This document shows, piece after piece, positions 10,730 to 22,377 of a DNA stretch of 64,000 nt (positions are counted from its first letter, which is position 1; each line of letters begins with the position of its first letter). Under the pieces are notes generated by a model. It was given only the letters and a program-made list of their open reading frames with translations, was not told the origin of the DNA and did not search any database. This stretch comes from Oegoconia quadripuncta (taxonomy: Eukaryota > Arthropoda > Insecta > Lepidoptera > Autostichidae), in NCBI GenBank assembly GCA_949316235.1, contig OX438753.1, forward strand, positions 20,392,801-20,456,800, in the 5' to 3' direction. A program made the translations under genes and the position numbers.

Positions 10730-10858
10730 ATGTGAATTTAAATCTATTGGAAATGGGCTTAAGCATTTTTCGGTCAGTCAGTATGTCCAAGCTACCACCG
10801 CTTTGGAAAGGGAAATCATCTGTGGAAAAAGAAGCGGCGCAAGAAACCTACAGGATCA
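10730..10858 (-). repeat. Repeat G1, minus copy
   Basis: Its reverse complement reads GTTTCTTGCGCCGCTTCTTT, CAGATGATTTCCCTTTCC, TAGCTTGGACATACTGACTG, matching 1748-1895. Confidence 0.65.
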
Positions 10859-11830
10859 TTTTTCTTTTCTTTTTTTTATATATATAAAAGTATACAACTA
10901 ATACAATTTTATAAATTTTGGGAGCTGGGCGAAGTATACCAAGCGTTTTTGTCATTCAGGTAGTCACTAATTTTGTAATAACCTTTTTTGTTAATGTTGT
11001 TTTGGCATGGTCGTTAAATTGTTTTTCATTTAGATTAATGATACTCTCAGGTATAAGGTTATAAAAGCGTATACAGTGTCCCATAAATGATGTATTAACT
11101 TAGCTCAGTCTGAACATGAGATCTGTAGATACCATAAATGGCATGTACCGCTCATCTTGACTCTAGACCATACATACAGGCTTGTTGAATAGCTCCTCGT
11201 TTACATCTACACATTGACCCGTCACTTGAACCACCAATGCACTCGGCTTGATTTGATGGGACGAGAGTACGATGAAAGTATCCCAGTCGATGGTAGCCGG
11301 GGGAGGGTCCAGTTTCAAAGGCATGGAGTGGGCAAACACCGACCCGAGTGGACTACAGTCTCCACTCTCGGTGATTAAAACGAAAGAGGCGTTGACATTA
11401 TTTTATGATGGTCGCTCCGGTCGCGTGACGTCAGCGACAGTGTAGTTAATAGCACGGTATTACCACGTCTAATGGGTGTACTGCGAAAGTTTCAGAGAGC
11501 TATCCATAAGTTTCTTTCAATAAGGTTCCCATTGATGTAAAAAACCAGAAACTATTAAGAAAGCATATTATAAAATGTGATTGACTATAAAGTTGCCTTT
11601 TGAACAAGCAATAGCTTGGCAATTACTTTTCTTTTAGTGTAATTAGTTCAATCATGAGTTGCTGATCTCGCGGCGTATTCATGTACTTAACTTTGGTGCA
11701 TTTATAATCGCATGGAATTTTATTAGATATACCGGATGAGTTTTATTACCGTAAGGAAAAACATAGGGCATATTAAGTTAGTGAAGTAGAAGATATGTGC
11801 ATAGGTAGTTAAATTTTTTTAATAACCATC
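10859..11830. other. Intron, no recognised element
   Basis: Nothing firm. It includes a moderately GC-rich stretch (11220-11480) without repeat matches. Confidence 0.35.
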
Positions 11831-11837
11831 ATAACTC

Positions 11838-11981
11838 GAAGGGCCAGGCCTGGATATACGTAGTTCATTGCCGCTCGCAATAGTTTCAATGGCGTGAGCG
11901 AGCGACTTTACACAGCAATGAACTACGTACATCGCCGCAGCGGCGGCACACACACCGCATCGTGTGGCCTGGCTCTAAGGG
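11838..11981. mobile_element. Short inverted-repeat element
   Basis: Outer ends AGGGCCAGGCC and GGCCTGGCTCT are near-complementary. An inner pair TACGTAGTTCATTG / CAATGAACTACGTA (14 bp, perfect) forms a second hairpin. GC-rich inside, no ORF. Probably a MITE. Confidence 0.5.
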
Positions 11982-12082
11982 TTCCATGTCGACTACAGAA
12001 CTTAGTTGTTCTGTGTTTGATTCAGGCCTTTTAACACAACAACACACTTAACGAACAATCCTGTCTATTTAAGTTACCACCT

Positions 12083-12130
12083 TCATCATCATCATCATCA
12101 TACCAGCCACAGGACATCCACTGCTGAACA
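12083..12130 (-). repeat. LINE 3'-end fragment with (ATC)n
   Basis: CATCATCATCATCATCAT followed by CCACTGCTGAACATA resembles the minus-strand tail of the LINE family at 58755 and 62488. Too short to place firmly. Confidence 0.35.
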
Positions 12131-12717
12131 TACCTACTGTTTATATATTTTTAATCAAGCTGAAATGCTACTGCGCCAGCCATCGTACATTGCTTCAGTT
12201 AACTTTCACTGCTCCCATCGAAATTCCGTTCGTATCGAAATAGCTTAAGTTTTGATGGTTTTAAAGTGTTTAATGAGATGAAACTCAAGTGAAGTGTTCC
12301 ACTGTTGGCTTAGCGATTCTCTCTTAAGTTCAAGTTGATCATAAAATAAAATGAAACGGTCAGAAAATGTATTTTCATTCACGCTTTTCAGACGACTACG
12401 AAATTTTTGCTAAATTTTAAGAAATAGCGTTCAGCGAACGTTCCTACTATATTTAATCGAAAATGTTGTTTTTTCTTCTGTTCTAGCCCCATTCATGTCC
12501 TTTTACAAGTGTCGATTTTCCTTGCTGCCAAGTTATTATGATAATGATGAAAATAAAATAGTATAGGCAAGACAGACGTAGATATTGTATTAAATGAATA
12601 ATTAATATTAGTGAACTGAATATAAGAGCATTATTTTGATATTTATATTTGGTTCTTTCACGTCGCCGAACCATTTTTCCAATAACTCACCTTTTGATCT
12701 ATTGAACATTTATTAAA
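12131..12717. other. Intron, no recognised element
   Basis: AT-rich, no ORF or repeat recognised. Confidence 0.35.
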
Positions 12718-12960
12718 TAACTAGCTCTCCACCCGCGGCTTCGCCTGCGTGGAATAACTTTATCGCGGAAATTTGTTTATCCCGCGGGAACGACTCACTT
12801 TATCGGGATAAAAAATATCCTATCTTATAAGCCGGGGTATGTTCTACCTATATACCAAATTTCATCCATCGGTTTATCCATTTCACCGTGATAGACCGAT
12901 TTCACATAAACTACTCCTACCATCTGTGGACACTATTTCTGTCTATGCAATGACTATTTT
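12718..12960 (-). repeat. Helitron-like repeat D, minus copy
   Basis: Starts ACTAGCTCTCCACCCGCGGC and TTCGCCTGCGTGGAATAAC, then TTTATCCCGCGGGAACG and CCAAATTTCATCCATCGGTT, i.e. the complement of the family 3' end and body. Confidence 0.65.
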
Positions 12961-13054
12961 GTTCTACTTTACATTATAATGTAACGACTGTCAGTTTCCC
13001 GAAAATAAGTAAATAAACCGCTCGGCGATATTCAGTCTAATTATATAATATAAA

Positions 13055-13240
13055 TGTAACCCAAAGTTATTTAAAAGAGCAACCCTAGAGTTTCTTGCTC
13101 GTTCGTCTCTGGGGAATCAGCTTTGTGAATGAGCAATAATGTCAAAAACCTTAATAATACGATAAAAAATGTAACGTTTTCAAGTGGTAATTTTTATCCT
13201 ACGAAATAAATATTTTTTTGATTTTGATTTTGACTGAGCA
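13055..13240 (+). repeat. Repeat G2
   Basis: TGTAACCCAAAGTTATTTAA, GAGCAACCCTAGAGTTTCTT and TGTGAATGAGCAATAATG, ending AATAAATATTTTTTTGATTT. A parallel copy is at 59255-59415 and a minus copy at 17008-17115. Confidence 0.65.
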
Positions 13241-13340
13241 ACAAACAAACATCCAAACTTTTGCATTTATAATATATATTTTTTTTTTTATGATTGACTG
13301 GATTCGCGTTTGACCACAATCTCACCTGATGGAAAGTGAC

Positions 13341-13878
13341 GAATTATATAATATTATATATAATTATATAATAATAAAATTATAATTAAAATAAATATAT
13401 CAGCCTGCAACGTATACAAATGTTAAATAAATTGTAGATATACCAAGACAACGCGGTTACATAATATCATGATAATGTTACCTAGCAAAAAGTACGTGGC
13501 CAAGTTAATTGGTTTTTTATTATAGGTCTTCACTAATGAAGTCGTAGCCAGAAGTTAGTATTTTAATAAGACAGTTGATAGAGGTAGGTACCTACCCGGC
13601 GCAGTCGGTGAAACTTCCTGCAAATTATACAGAGAGTTTAGACTTTTCGAGTAAATAGAGTCCGGTCTGTTTCGTGAGTTTTCACCACTTACCTGTTAGT
13701 TTTGGGATTCCTTATCATAAAGTATACGGTGGGTAGTCCTTGTCTGTTTGTTGTACATTTTTATATCGTTATGTAAAGATATTGCTATATAACAATATAG
13801 CTCAATATTTTCTTTCTGTAATTACATAATCAAATTAGGAATTTATCCCACACAGAGATTTCTTTAGCCCAACTTGAT
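13341..13878. other. Intron, AT-rich, nothing firm
   Basis: Low-complexity TATA/AATA sequence at 13340-13400 and otherwise unassigned. Confidence 0.35.
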
Positions 13879-14206
13879 TCATCATCATCAGCCCGTAAAG
13901 TGTGTGTAAAAATATATAATAAAATTTTAGAAACAATTAGAAATGAAAACAATATCATCATCTCAGCCATCGTAAGGACCATAGTCCATTAAGCTGACCC
14001 AATGCGGGTTGGGGACTTCACATGCCTTTGAATTTTTATTTCTCAGGCATGCAGGTTTCCTTACCATGTTTTCCTTCACCGTTTAAGAGCAGTTGGATAA
14101 ATGCACATAAGTAATTAAATTAAATTTTAAAAACTCATTGGTACATTGGCCTGCCTGACCTCCTAAATTGGGAGACCGCGTCTTAACCGCTGAGCCACCG
14201 ACGTTC
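13879..14206 (-). repeat. SINE-C with internal insertion/replacement
   Basis: Minus copy ending (left) in CATCATCATCAGCCCGTAAA. About 70 bp of AT-rich sequence replaces the next part. From 13975 the family resumes (ACCATAGTCCATTAAGCTGA, AATGCGGGTTGGGGACTTCA) and ends at the tRNA-like head near 14206. Part of the B-box region is deleted. Confidence 0.75.
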
Positions 14207-14579
14207 CTACGTTGATTAGCAATGAACAAAAATAAATAAAAAGTGTTCCTCAAAAATAACATAAGCATAAAGAAATTTACCTACAATAAATATTGCGATG
14301 AATGGGTAACAACTCAGCAGTGTTGCTGATTTCCAGTTCCCGTCAGCATCGTTGTTGCTGCCACCAAAGAAAGAAAGAATCTCGATATCTCAATTGGTAT
14401 ATTTTTTTATAGAATAGTTATTATTTATGTAGGTATAGGATTATATATTTTTTTATTAATTAGTTAATTAATTACTTTTTTATTTCTCTGTAAAAATAAG
14501 TCATCATTATCGATCTGAATCTTTTCGGTGAAGCCTTGTCACTGTATCCTTACAGCGACAAGGATATAATCAATCAATC

Positions 14580-14885
14580 CATCAAATAAGCTTTATTGTT
14601 TATACAAAGAACTTAGTGCAGTACCTACATTACACATAATGTAGTTAACATACCGAACATTGGCACTAAGCTTAAGCCGTTCGACTCATCATTGATGCTG
14701 CGAACGGCCAAGGCATAGACCTCCCTTCCGGCGTCAGTCTTTTCTGAATCCTACAGCCTTGAGAGCTTCAATAGCAGAGTCAATAGGCATCTGAGATCGC
14801 GTGTTTCATCATCGGCCACATCGTCATCTTCCGTGTACTGTGCTCTCCATCAGGTGAGATTGTGGTCAAAGGCGGATCCATTTAA
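14580..14885. repeat. Retroposon relics (LINE 3' end plus SINE-like tail)
   Basis: AAATAAGCTTTATTGTTTATAC at the left looks like an inverted LINE 3' end. GAGATCGCGTGTTTCATCAT to CAGGTGAGATTGTGGTCAAA at the right matches 63217-63290 and resembles 13300 and 23155. Confidence 0.5.
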
Positions 14886-14942
14886 TCATAAAAAACTCTT
14901 ATTGAAACTACTTATTACAATTGATATGCTGCGGTATAATAT

Positions 14943-14976
14943 AACTAGTCATCACATCGATAGTTGATGACTAGTT
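14943..14976 (+). other. Hairpin upstream of PTB RRM1 second exon
   Basis: Two perfect 12-bp arms (AACTAGTCATCA and its complement) flank a 10-nt loop. The 3' base of the hairpin is 82 nt before the exon at 15059. A ClaI-like palindrome CTATCGATAG and pyrimidine-rich CUUU motifs lie between it and the splice acceptor. It could affect acceptor choice, or be chance or the relic of a small palindromic element. Confidence 0.35.
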
Positions 14977-15058
14977 TTGCGACGTCGCTCTAGTCTATCG
15001 ATAGTGTTAGTTTTACTATCGACTTGCATCACTCTTTCATGATGATCTTTGTTCGCAG

Positions 15059-15205
15059 GCGTTCCTCGAAATGGCGGAAGAGATATCGGCGGTTGCGATG
15101 GTGGCCTACTTCGGCGGTTGCGTTGCCCAGTTGCGCGGGCGCGCTGTCTACGTCCAGTTCTCCAACCACAAGGAGCTCAAAACAGACCAGACGCACAGTA
15201 ACGCC
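15059..15205 (+). CDS. heph: PTB/hephaestus internal exon: C-terminal half of RRM1
   Basis: This exon encodes 49 residues, phase 0 to 0, between TTCGCAG and GTAAGT. It opens with AFLEMAEE, the RNP1 strand of PTB RRM1 (PTBP1 AFIEMNTEE), and ends with VYVQFSNHKELKTDQ, the diagnostic beta-4/beta-5 segment (PTBP1 IYIQFSNHKELKTDS). With the exon at 4566 it completes an RRM1 fold with no missing residues, and its length equals the matching PTBP1 segment. The intron before it is 10,346 bp. Because the exon is in frame and symmetric, skipping would remove the second half of RRM1 without a frameshift. The aligned middle (YFGGCVAQLRGR) is divergent, as it is between fly and human. Confidence 0.96.
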
Positions 15206-15550
15206 GTAAGTAGCTACTTGCTGTTTTAGTCGTACGTCAACTAGGCCCGTTAATCGCATTGGTGGTTGGCTCCAAATCCAATCACGGAGGGTTGGAAGTT
15301 GTGAGATCGAATCTGGGATTTTTGAGTAATATAATAATTTCATATGCGAACTTTTGTAGGGTCTGCGGAGATGTTGTGAGGCATCAGTAATATCTGCAGC
15401 ACTGCACTGGATTTGGGTCTGGAGTACCGCTCAAAATCTTGCCTAAAGTGGGTCGTTTCTGAGCTGATGATGTATGGACTAAAGATTCATGAGGAATACA
15501 AATACCAAATCTGCCTTGGGTAATTCCTGTTCGCTATGTATGTATGTACA

Positions 15551-15718
15551 TTGGGCAATGTCCTTGCGATAAGATGGACGGATATTTGACCTCAAAAGGA
15601 ATGCCATTTTACTGTAATTTTGATAAGTATTATGAAGTATATTGGGCAATGTCCTTGAGATAAGATGAACGGATATTTGTCCTCAAAAGGAATGCCATTT
15701 TACTGTAATTTTGATAGC
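15551..15718 (+). repeat. Tandem duplication, 91-bp period
   Basis: TTGGGCAATGTCCTTG starts at 15551 and again at 15642. Both units contain GGATATTTG.CCTCAAAAGG and TTTTACTGTAATTTTGATA with very few differences. Two units only; it lies 350 bp after the RRM1 exon. Confidence 0.85.
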
Positions 15719-16122
15719 TCTTTTATTCTTCAATACTACTATGCGGGCATTAATGTTTAGTAGTAGCCATAGAGGGTGGGGCTATCTGGCCTCTTGGCAA
15801 AGGAAAAGATGCCTACCAGCAGGTAAAGGGGTGTACTAGAATATATGCATCATACCTAGCGACACTCGCTTAAAAAGATAATCTATTGACACCACATTTG
15901 CCCAAATTAGTTAAATAACAGCGATGCTGCAGCTTTCCGTCCATACACACATGCAGTCTGTTAAAATCAAAGATTTATGCTATAATGTCTTTGGTTAAAA
16001 TCATAAGCTTCTTTTCATTCGCCATAGTTGGATAAAAATAAGGTCAAACTTAATTTGTTTGGAGTGCGCTAGCACTAAATTGTCACATTTATAACGATCT
16101 CCCTTCAAAAGAAGCCACATCG

Positions 16123-16395
16123 TCTCAGTGGCGTGCCTAGGGTTTCAGAGTAGGACAAGCCCGAGTAATATTTGATGAATGATTTGTGGTTTTTACACAG
16201 TTAGGTAATGAAGTTAAATACATCTTGTTGCCTGTCTGTTCAATCTGTAGGGTCATTTGGCAATTCCTGTACTGTTTAAAGATTAATAAAAATTTTGAAG
16301 TTGATGCTCCTGATCGAGTGTTTTGTTAAGGCAAAGACATGCCGGGCTTATATCAAGGTACCGCTACTGCCTCGTCTCTGTCTGTACCTAGGCTA
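16123..16395 (+). repeat. Repeat H
   Basis: CAGTGGCGTGCCTAGGGTTT at the start and CTGTACTGTTTAAAGATTAA inside match 26247-26700 in order. The downstream end is not well defined. Confidence 0.6.
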
Positions 16396-17007
16396 ATTAA
16401 ATTCATCGAGCAGACACAATTAGTTTCGTTTGTCATTAATGAATGACTGTTACCTCTTACCAAATGGAGTTAAAACTTCTGTTAACTTTATGTTTGCCGG
16501 GTGGATCCTAAAAGGAAACGTTCCGTACCCGGCTTTAAATTATCCTAGCTTTACCCATATAAAATATTAAGACAGTAATATTACTATGAAGTGTTAGCAA
16601 CGTAAGGTTATCATAAAGCATTAGTAACGAAAGATTATCTTATAAGTATTAGGAATTAAATACGTATAATGTAAGTTTTTGCGATAATATATGGTTTTTA
16701 TACTATAGTAAACGGCACAGATACGGTAGGCGCAGTGTGGTTTCCAACGCAGAATATAAAATAAAGTTATGAACACAAATGATTATTACAAAAACACTTA
16801 ACAACTTTTCACTGAAAAGGATAAATCGCCTTGCGCGGCCATTGTTTAAATTAATAACGAGCATCGGAATTACCATATCAGACTTACTTGAAATCAAATG
16901 TTTGGTTTAACAATTTCAATTTAAAACAAAACAAAAAGAACTACCGGATCGGACGTGTGTTGAATGTTCAAACAAAATATGGGTTCCAACGCCTTCCGAT
17001 ATCAAAT

Positions 17008-17115
17008 CAAACCAAAAACTTTATTTTGTAGGTACAACAGGATTTTAAAGCTACTGCTTGCTCAAAAGGTTCAATTTTCCCCTGAGAAGAACAAGCAAGA
17101 AAATCGAGAAGTTGC
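17008..17115 (-). repeat. Repeat G2, minus copy
   Basis: AACTTTATTTTGTAGGTAC ... GAACAAGCAAGAAAATC is the complement of a G2-like LINE 3' end (GAGTTTCTTGCTCGTTC type). Confidence 0.5.
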
Positions 17116-19399
17116 TCTTTAAAAAAAAAGTTTTTTTATATTACAAAAAGGCTCAATAATGTTTCATGATTAATTGTGAAATAGCCTGGTTATGCGAACG
17201 AGCTGGTTATCGAAATAATCTGATATTTTATAATATGCTTTCTTAATAAGTCTCTGTTTTATAGTATCTTTAACTTTAGTCGGATCAGACTATCGGATTC
17301 GACTATCTGATGGATAAATCTGACATGTATTCCCAGCCTTAACACAATTAGTTTTATTTATCTGGATGGTACAATCGCTCGTTTTCTCGGTGGTCGTCTC
17401 AATATTCAATGTGTCGTTATTGAATTCGCTAATTAAATTTCAGCGAAACCGCTGTAAAATAGTCATTCAATTTATAATCAATTTGGTAACTCGAATCGTG
17501 TATTCCGCAAACATGCTGTCCGCTAATAATGTAACGATAGTTCCATTAGCCCTATTACAACTACAAGCGGATTATCGTACGGTATGCGATCGGGCATTAA
17601 AGCGTACATTACCAATTGGGAAATTTAACCCCTCCGGCTGTGGACTGCAGCCGACCTGTTAATTTAATCTTTGTTAGAGGCATCAAGGACCCGCAATTTA
17701 GATAACAGTATTCAATAAACCCGCACCATCCGACCGAACCTAGTGCGCCCGTTGTTTAGGTTTGATTGAGTTACCAAACTATGACAGTCTACCCAATCTT
17801 GATACATGGCCAGCGGTGTGACTTCGTTCAATACCGTACTTGGTTTTTAGTTAGGCACTTCAATTAATTCTACTTCCATTGTCTGTCCGGGCTTTTATCT
17901 AAATTAATTGTTTTGACTATCTTGAACTTAATTTCAAATTTCTCCTGGTTTTATTGCGTCGTAGTCGAAATAAAGTATTTTTAAACTGTACTTATCATTT
18001 CTTTTTTTATTTAATATGTCTCTAACTAAAATTTAGTTTAACCTATTTAGTGCTAACCATCTGTACTTATGTTTATCTTACTCGTGATGTCTGTGTAATT
18101 TATTTTATTTTTATTGCCCTACCATAAAGGATATAAGATTTGCACAGGTATGTAAGGCACATTATATTCTTTCTATACAAAATGCCCGCTTTTGGTGTAA
18201 TATATATTTTCTTGTCATATAACGGTGCCTTTGAACCCGTGTTACTAGCCTAACATGTTAAGTAACTATGTCACTCTGTAACATAGGTACCCTTATTTGA
18301 AAGGAATCAATGAAAAGCAACTCAATTAATGTTCTGTTAGACATATTGCTAATAACTATGATATAATTTCATATGTTATTAACATGAAAGCAGTTAAAGA
18401 TTGGTTTACGTAAAAGTACTTACCTAAGTCGACACGTTTTCTTAGTAACATTGTTATTGATATTTGTGATTTAGACACTGTGATAATAACAATGTTATTA
18501 ACATGTCACCCAGACCGATGACATACCTTTATACTCTTTTTTTTATTGTGTTTGGATATTGTGTAACAAAGATACAATATTTATTGAACATTTTTAATTA
18601 AATAAAGGAGAAATTAATGGTTAAAGGAACATTTGCATGCGGTAAGTACTTTATATGTCATACTATCACGATAGTATAATATACACACGTTACTCTTATT
18701 TAGATAAGCGCTAAGCCTCAAGCATATCTGATGTTAAGTGAAGATGAGGCTAGCTTATATAGAATCCCCAACTTATTGACCGAGGATTTATTATCTGCAA
18801 ATAGACACATTGCTGCTGTTGAACGATATAACGTAATAGTTACTATGGTGAAGCCAGGCAGGCAAGCTTCCAACCGACAATTCTGAGTACCTACTATATA
18901 ATATTTCGGGATGATGGAATTTGAATCCGCGACTTTGGTAAACCAGATGCTTTTAACATAAAGCCCCAGGTCCTTTAAAAAGGATCAAATAAAATATGGC
19001 TGCTGAAAGTGCCAGATTTAACGAAGCTTAACCCGAAGATCGTTAAAATCCCTATTTTGTGATTAACCCGTTTTGACTTATGTCATTCCTGCTTCCGTGA
19101 CAGAAAAAAGAATCAAAATTTCGAATAATTTTATTAAGTAAATTAAAATTACCGATTTCCTCGGAAAGAAAATTGGGAACCACAAGGGTTGCTTTTTTAA
19201 ATATATATTAGTGTTTCAATTTGTGCTTCGACAAAATAAGGAAAACTAAATTAGACTAAGCATCGCCATATCCATGCTAGCTTGTACCAAGAAATTTTTA
19301 ATTACACATAGCTTCTGTTTTATGCTGGTTTTGGCTTTATTTTATGAATTTCGAACTTTGTTATAAAAGCGTATTTCTGTTTCCTCAGTGCCTGAAATA
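17116..19399. other. Long repeat-poor intron stretch
   Basis: Little repeat content. Positions 17340-17730 are unusual: GC-richer, repeat-free and open for 98 codons in one frame, with several TAATTA/AATTA motifs (homeodomain-like sites). Around 18735-18880 there is a very decayed SINE-B-like segment (GATGTTAAGTGAAGATGAGG). 18447-18500 holds a weak inverted pair around ATAACAATGTTATT. Confidence 0.35.
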
Positions 19400-19927
19400 G
19401 CCAGGGGGCCGATCGCGCTAAGTTTGAACGATAATACCAACGCTAAAAACGTTACGTTAAGCAAATTTCGTATCGCGCTAATCATATCTGAACGGAAATT
19501 ATACTAGTTTTTTTTAATATACGTGGCTAGCGTGGCGTAGCTCTAAACCTTTTGCATTTGGTTTTACTTTGGTAGCGTCAACGATATAATCGTTTACAGA
19601 AAATAGCGCGATACCATTTTTTTAGGATTTATAATGGTGTACCGAATTACACTACCCCGGAAAACGTTTGACCAAAGAACAATTGGTCGCAAACGGAGTA
19701 CAATGAGAAGTTTGTTTCAATTAAATATTTTAATGATGAACAAACTCCGCAATGTACTCCGTTATCGATCAATTGTTCTTCGGTCGAGCGTTTTCCGGGG
19801 TAGTGTAATTAGGTACACCATTATAAATCCCATTTTTTACATCAGCTAAATTAAAGCTAAACCAAAACCAAAAACGTTCCGTTTGAACGGTAAAGCCGTT
19901 GTAAAATAGAGCGATTGGTTCCCAGGT
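19400..19927. mobile_element. Inverted-repeat element carrying a nested palindrome
   Basis: Outer ends CCAGGGGGCCGATCGCGCT (from about 19402) and AGAGCGATTGGTTCCCAGG (about 19905-19924) are imperfect complements. Subterminal sequence (TTTGAACG, AAAACGTT) also recurs inverted. Inside lies the separate palindrome 19625-19830, so this looks like a host MITE with an insertion. Confidence 0.5.
19625..19830. mobile_element. Palindromic foldback element, ~90-bp arms
   Basis: Left arm from GGATTTATAATGGTGTACC and right arm ending GGTACACCATTATAAATCC are complementary for about 90 bp with scattered differences. The centre is AATTAAATATTTTAATGA. The two short open frames across it are by-products of the palindrome. 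Confidence 0.75.
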
Positions 19928-20543
19928 TTATTACAAGTCATATCGACCCATTGTCCTTTATAAAGTTACTTTTACACCCGTTCAAACCCAAACAACATTT
20001 TTTTTATAAGATATAAATTTTTGTGACAAACTTAGGAAGGAACCCACCTGCCTTTGTGTAGGTACCTTTTGTTCGCAAAAGGATAGCAAGCAATGGGAAA
20101 GTAAATCAATATTTCCCGTAACAAAGCCCCAATGGGAGGATTAATTAAAACGCTTAATTAGTTTCGTTTATCCACGAAACCTATCAAAAACAAACCAGCG
20201 GCTTTACCATTTTGATGACTGATAATAACGAGTGATGAGTTCTTAGTTAAATTTAAATTGAAATAGCCTATGGATAAAAGCAGCCTATCAAAGAGGATTA
20301 TGATTATGACAATAGAATATTAGGAGCTTTAAATACGGCTGACGCGCTACAATTTTGAAAAGGAACATTGCTATCTTTCGCATCCTCTTTACCTTGTGGA
20401 CTTAGATGTTGGTAGAAGTTAGTTCTAATATGTCTGTCACTTTCACACTTATGGACAAATACAAGAGTGACAAAGCTATCGATGTCAAGCAAAATTAAAA
20501 TGTCGAGCGCGCGAGAATCTGACGTTCTATTATGTAAGTCGAT

Positions 20544-20700
20544 AATGGTGTCGATTCGGATGTACACCAACTAAACTAAACTAAAACCAGTTTTAAAGTA
20601 GTACTTGGCTCTTTCTCCCTGGAACAGTGCGATGCGACGGCACCACTCTAAAACTGGTTTTAGTTTAGTTTAGTTGGTGTACATCCGAATCGACACCATT
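20544..20700. mobile_element. Inverted-repeat element with perfect 52-bp arms
   Basis: 20544-20595 and 20649-20700 are exact reverse complements (start AATGGTGTCGATTCGG, end CCGAATCGACACCATT) around a 53-bp spacer. It contains the simple motif CTAAACTAAACTAAAA. No coding capacity. Confidence 0.85.
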
Positions 20701-21830
20701 GTCATCGATTAAGTTCTGAGGATCTATTACGTAAGTCAATCGATGAGTCCATCGTAAACGATTATTACGATCATCGACGTCAAACTCGCGAAATCTTATT
20801 ATGCATTTCAAACGATTACGAATGCGAGTGTCATCGATACGATTGACGATGAATGAATGATCTCTCATACAAAAGTAATGACATCGGCATTACCTATGCA
20901 CATCGTATACGATTCAAACGTTAACGATAAAGGCGAGTCGGGGTTTACCCCAATCGTATTCGTATTCACTATAGGTACTAAGAATTCTTATGATTCTTTT
21001 GTTATTGCAAAAAAATATTATTTCAAAAACGTGTTTTACGTTTATTAGTTAAGCTAGTGCTCCTACTAATAATTTGTAGAACAAATACCTTTTCCAAAAA
21101 GTGAATATTTCGACAAATAACCTACTATTATAAAATTATTTTTATTACATGATGATGTATGAGTCATGTAGATGATCGAAGCATGTATCAAACAATATTT
21201 TTAATGGTTCCTACGTAATTTTCCAGAAATTTCTCCGAAATGATAATTAAAGAAGTACTATTGAAGTAGATTGATGAAGTAGAAGTAATATTGTTTCATG
21301 TAAAATGTTGTTTAATGGTTTACTTTAACTTAAAAACTTGTTGTTCTTATTACGTAAAAAATGTAGTAAAATGTAGTAACACGATTAGCAATAAAAATAC
21401 TATGGGTTCTTTTACAAATTTTATTGGCCTTGATTCCCCGATAAATTCCCGATTTAAATTATTCCTCACTCTCTATTTTCCCACAAATCAAGGAATTTTT
21501 TCGTAATTGGCAGCACTGCATGTACAAATTTGGTAGGTTAGAAATTATGTAATGCAAAAATAGAGTGAGATAAAGTTATTCTGGGTATAAGGGCATCCCT
21601 TTCTATTGCGCTCTTTTAGCCCAAGGTGTTAACGAAAAAAGTATACAATAGCGCCGTCTAGTGTCGAGTAGCAATACTTTTGGACAATTACAATATCATT
21701 CATTCATTGTATACGAGTGTCAAACGACGACATACGTAATGCAGTAACTTTTATACGAGTGGTCGATGATCGTAAACGATGGCCGATGGCCGATTGAAAC
21801 GTTTAAATTTACGTAATTGGCCCTCCGATT
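20701..21830. repeat. Possible decayed 1.1-kb inverted-repeat element
   Basis: The complement of 20720-20855 contains TCGATGATCGTAATAATCGT and CATTCATTCATCGTC. 21690-21800 contains CATTCATTCATTGTATACG and TCGATGATCGTAAACGATGG in the same order, so the two ends look like diverged inverted copies rich in ATCGAT and CGAT. The interior has no recognised gene. Confidence 0.35.
21464..21573. repeat. Short terminal-inverted-repeat segment
   Basis: CTCACTCTCTATTTT at the left and AAAAATAGAGTGAGA at the right are nearly complementary across about 110 bp. Possibly a tiny MITE. Confidence 0.35.
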
Positions 21831-22039
21831 AGGGATGACCGGTATTTATCAATATCGATGCTAATCCAAAATATCGATAATTACGTCTCTAAAGTATCGG
21901 TATTTTTAATAGGATTTCGGTATAACGTTATTATTATAACAAAATAGCTATAAAATATAAATGGTACGTCAGTTAATCTTTTTATCATGTGCTATGTGGT
22001 TCCGGCACGTAAAAACAATATAACCAACTCGCCTGTTCC

Positions 22040-22275
22040 CATTGGTTTCGTAAAACACGACTAAGAGATTTTCCACCGAGAAACATCTATAGACTTGCAA
22101 GTTTTAACGGCGACTTGCTCACCTTCTGACACGTGTGCATTTCTGTACATTTAGTAAGGTGAACCGTGTTTCAGGTATTAAACTCATAATGTTTGGAACA
22201 CTCAAACACTAATGTTTGGGTTATCTCTGACCACACCTTTTGGGATAAAAGTCGTGACGTATAGGTAGCACTTTA
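22040..22275 (-). repeat. Repeat E, minus copy
   Basis: The complement shows TTTTATCCCAAAAGGTGTGG, AACATTAGTGTTTGAGTG, AGAAATGCACACGTGTCAGA and GGTGAGCAAGTCGCCG in family order. Confidence 0.75.
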
Positions 22276-22377
22276 GAAAGTAATATATTGTACAAACGGC
22301 GTCTTCTTTATATTCTACATTAACTTATAACTCACAAAATATGAAACGCAACTGATATATCTAGCCAGTACGATATA

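Noticed and set aside
12083..12100. (ATC)n run as a coding His/Asp repeat
   Set aside because: Matches the simple tail of a LINE family; no flanking coding sequence.
15029..15343. 104-codon frame antisense to the RRM1 exon
   Set aside because: Shadow of the PTB exon on the + strand.
19634..19849. 71-codon frame
   Set aside because: It spans a palindromic element; stop depletion comes from the repeated arms.
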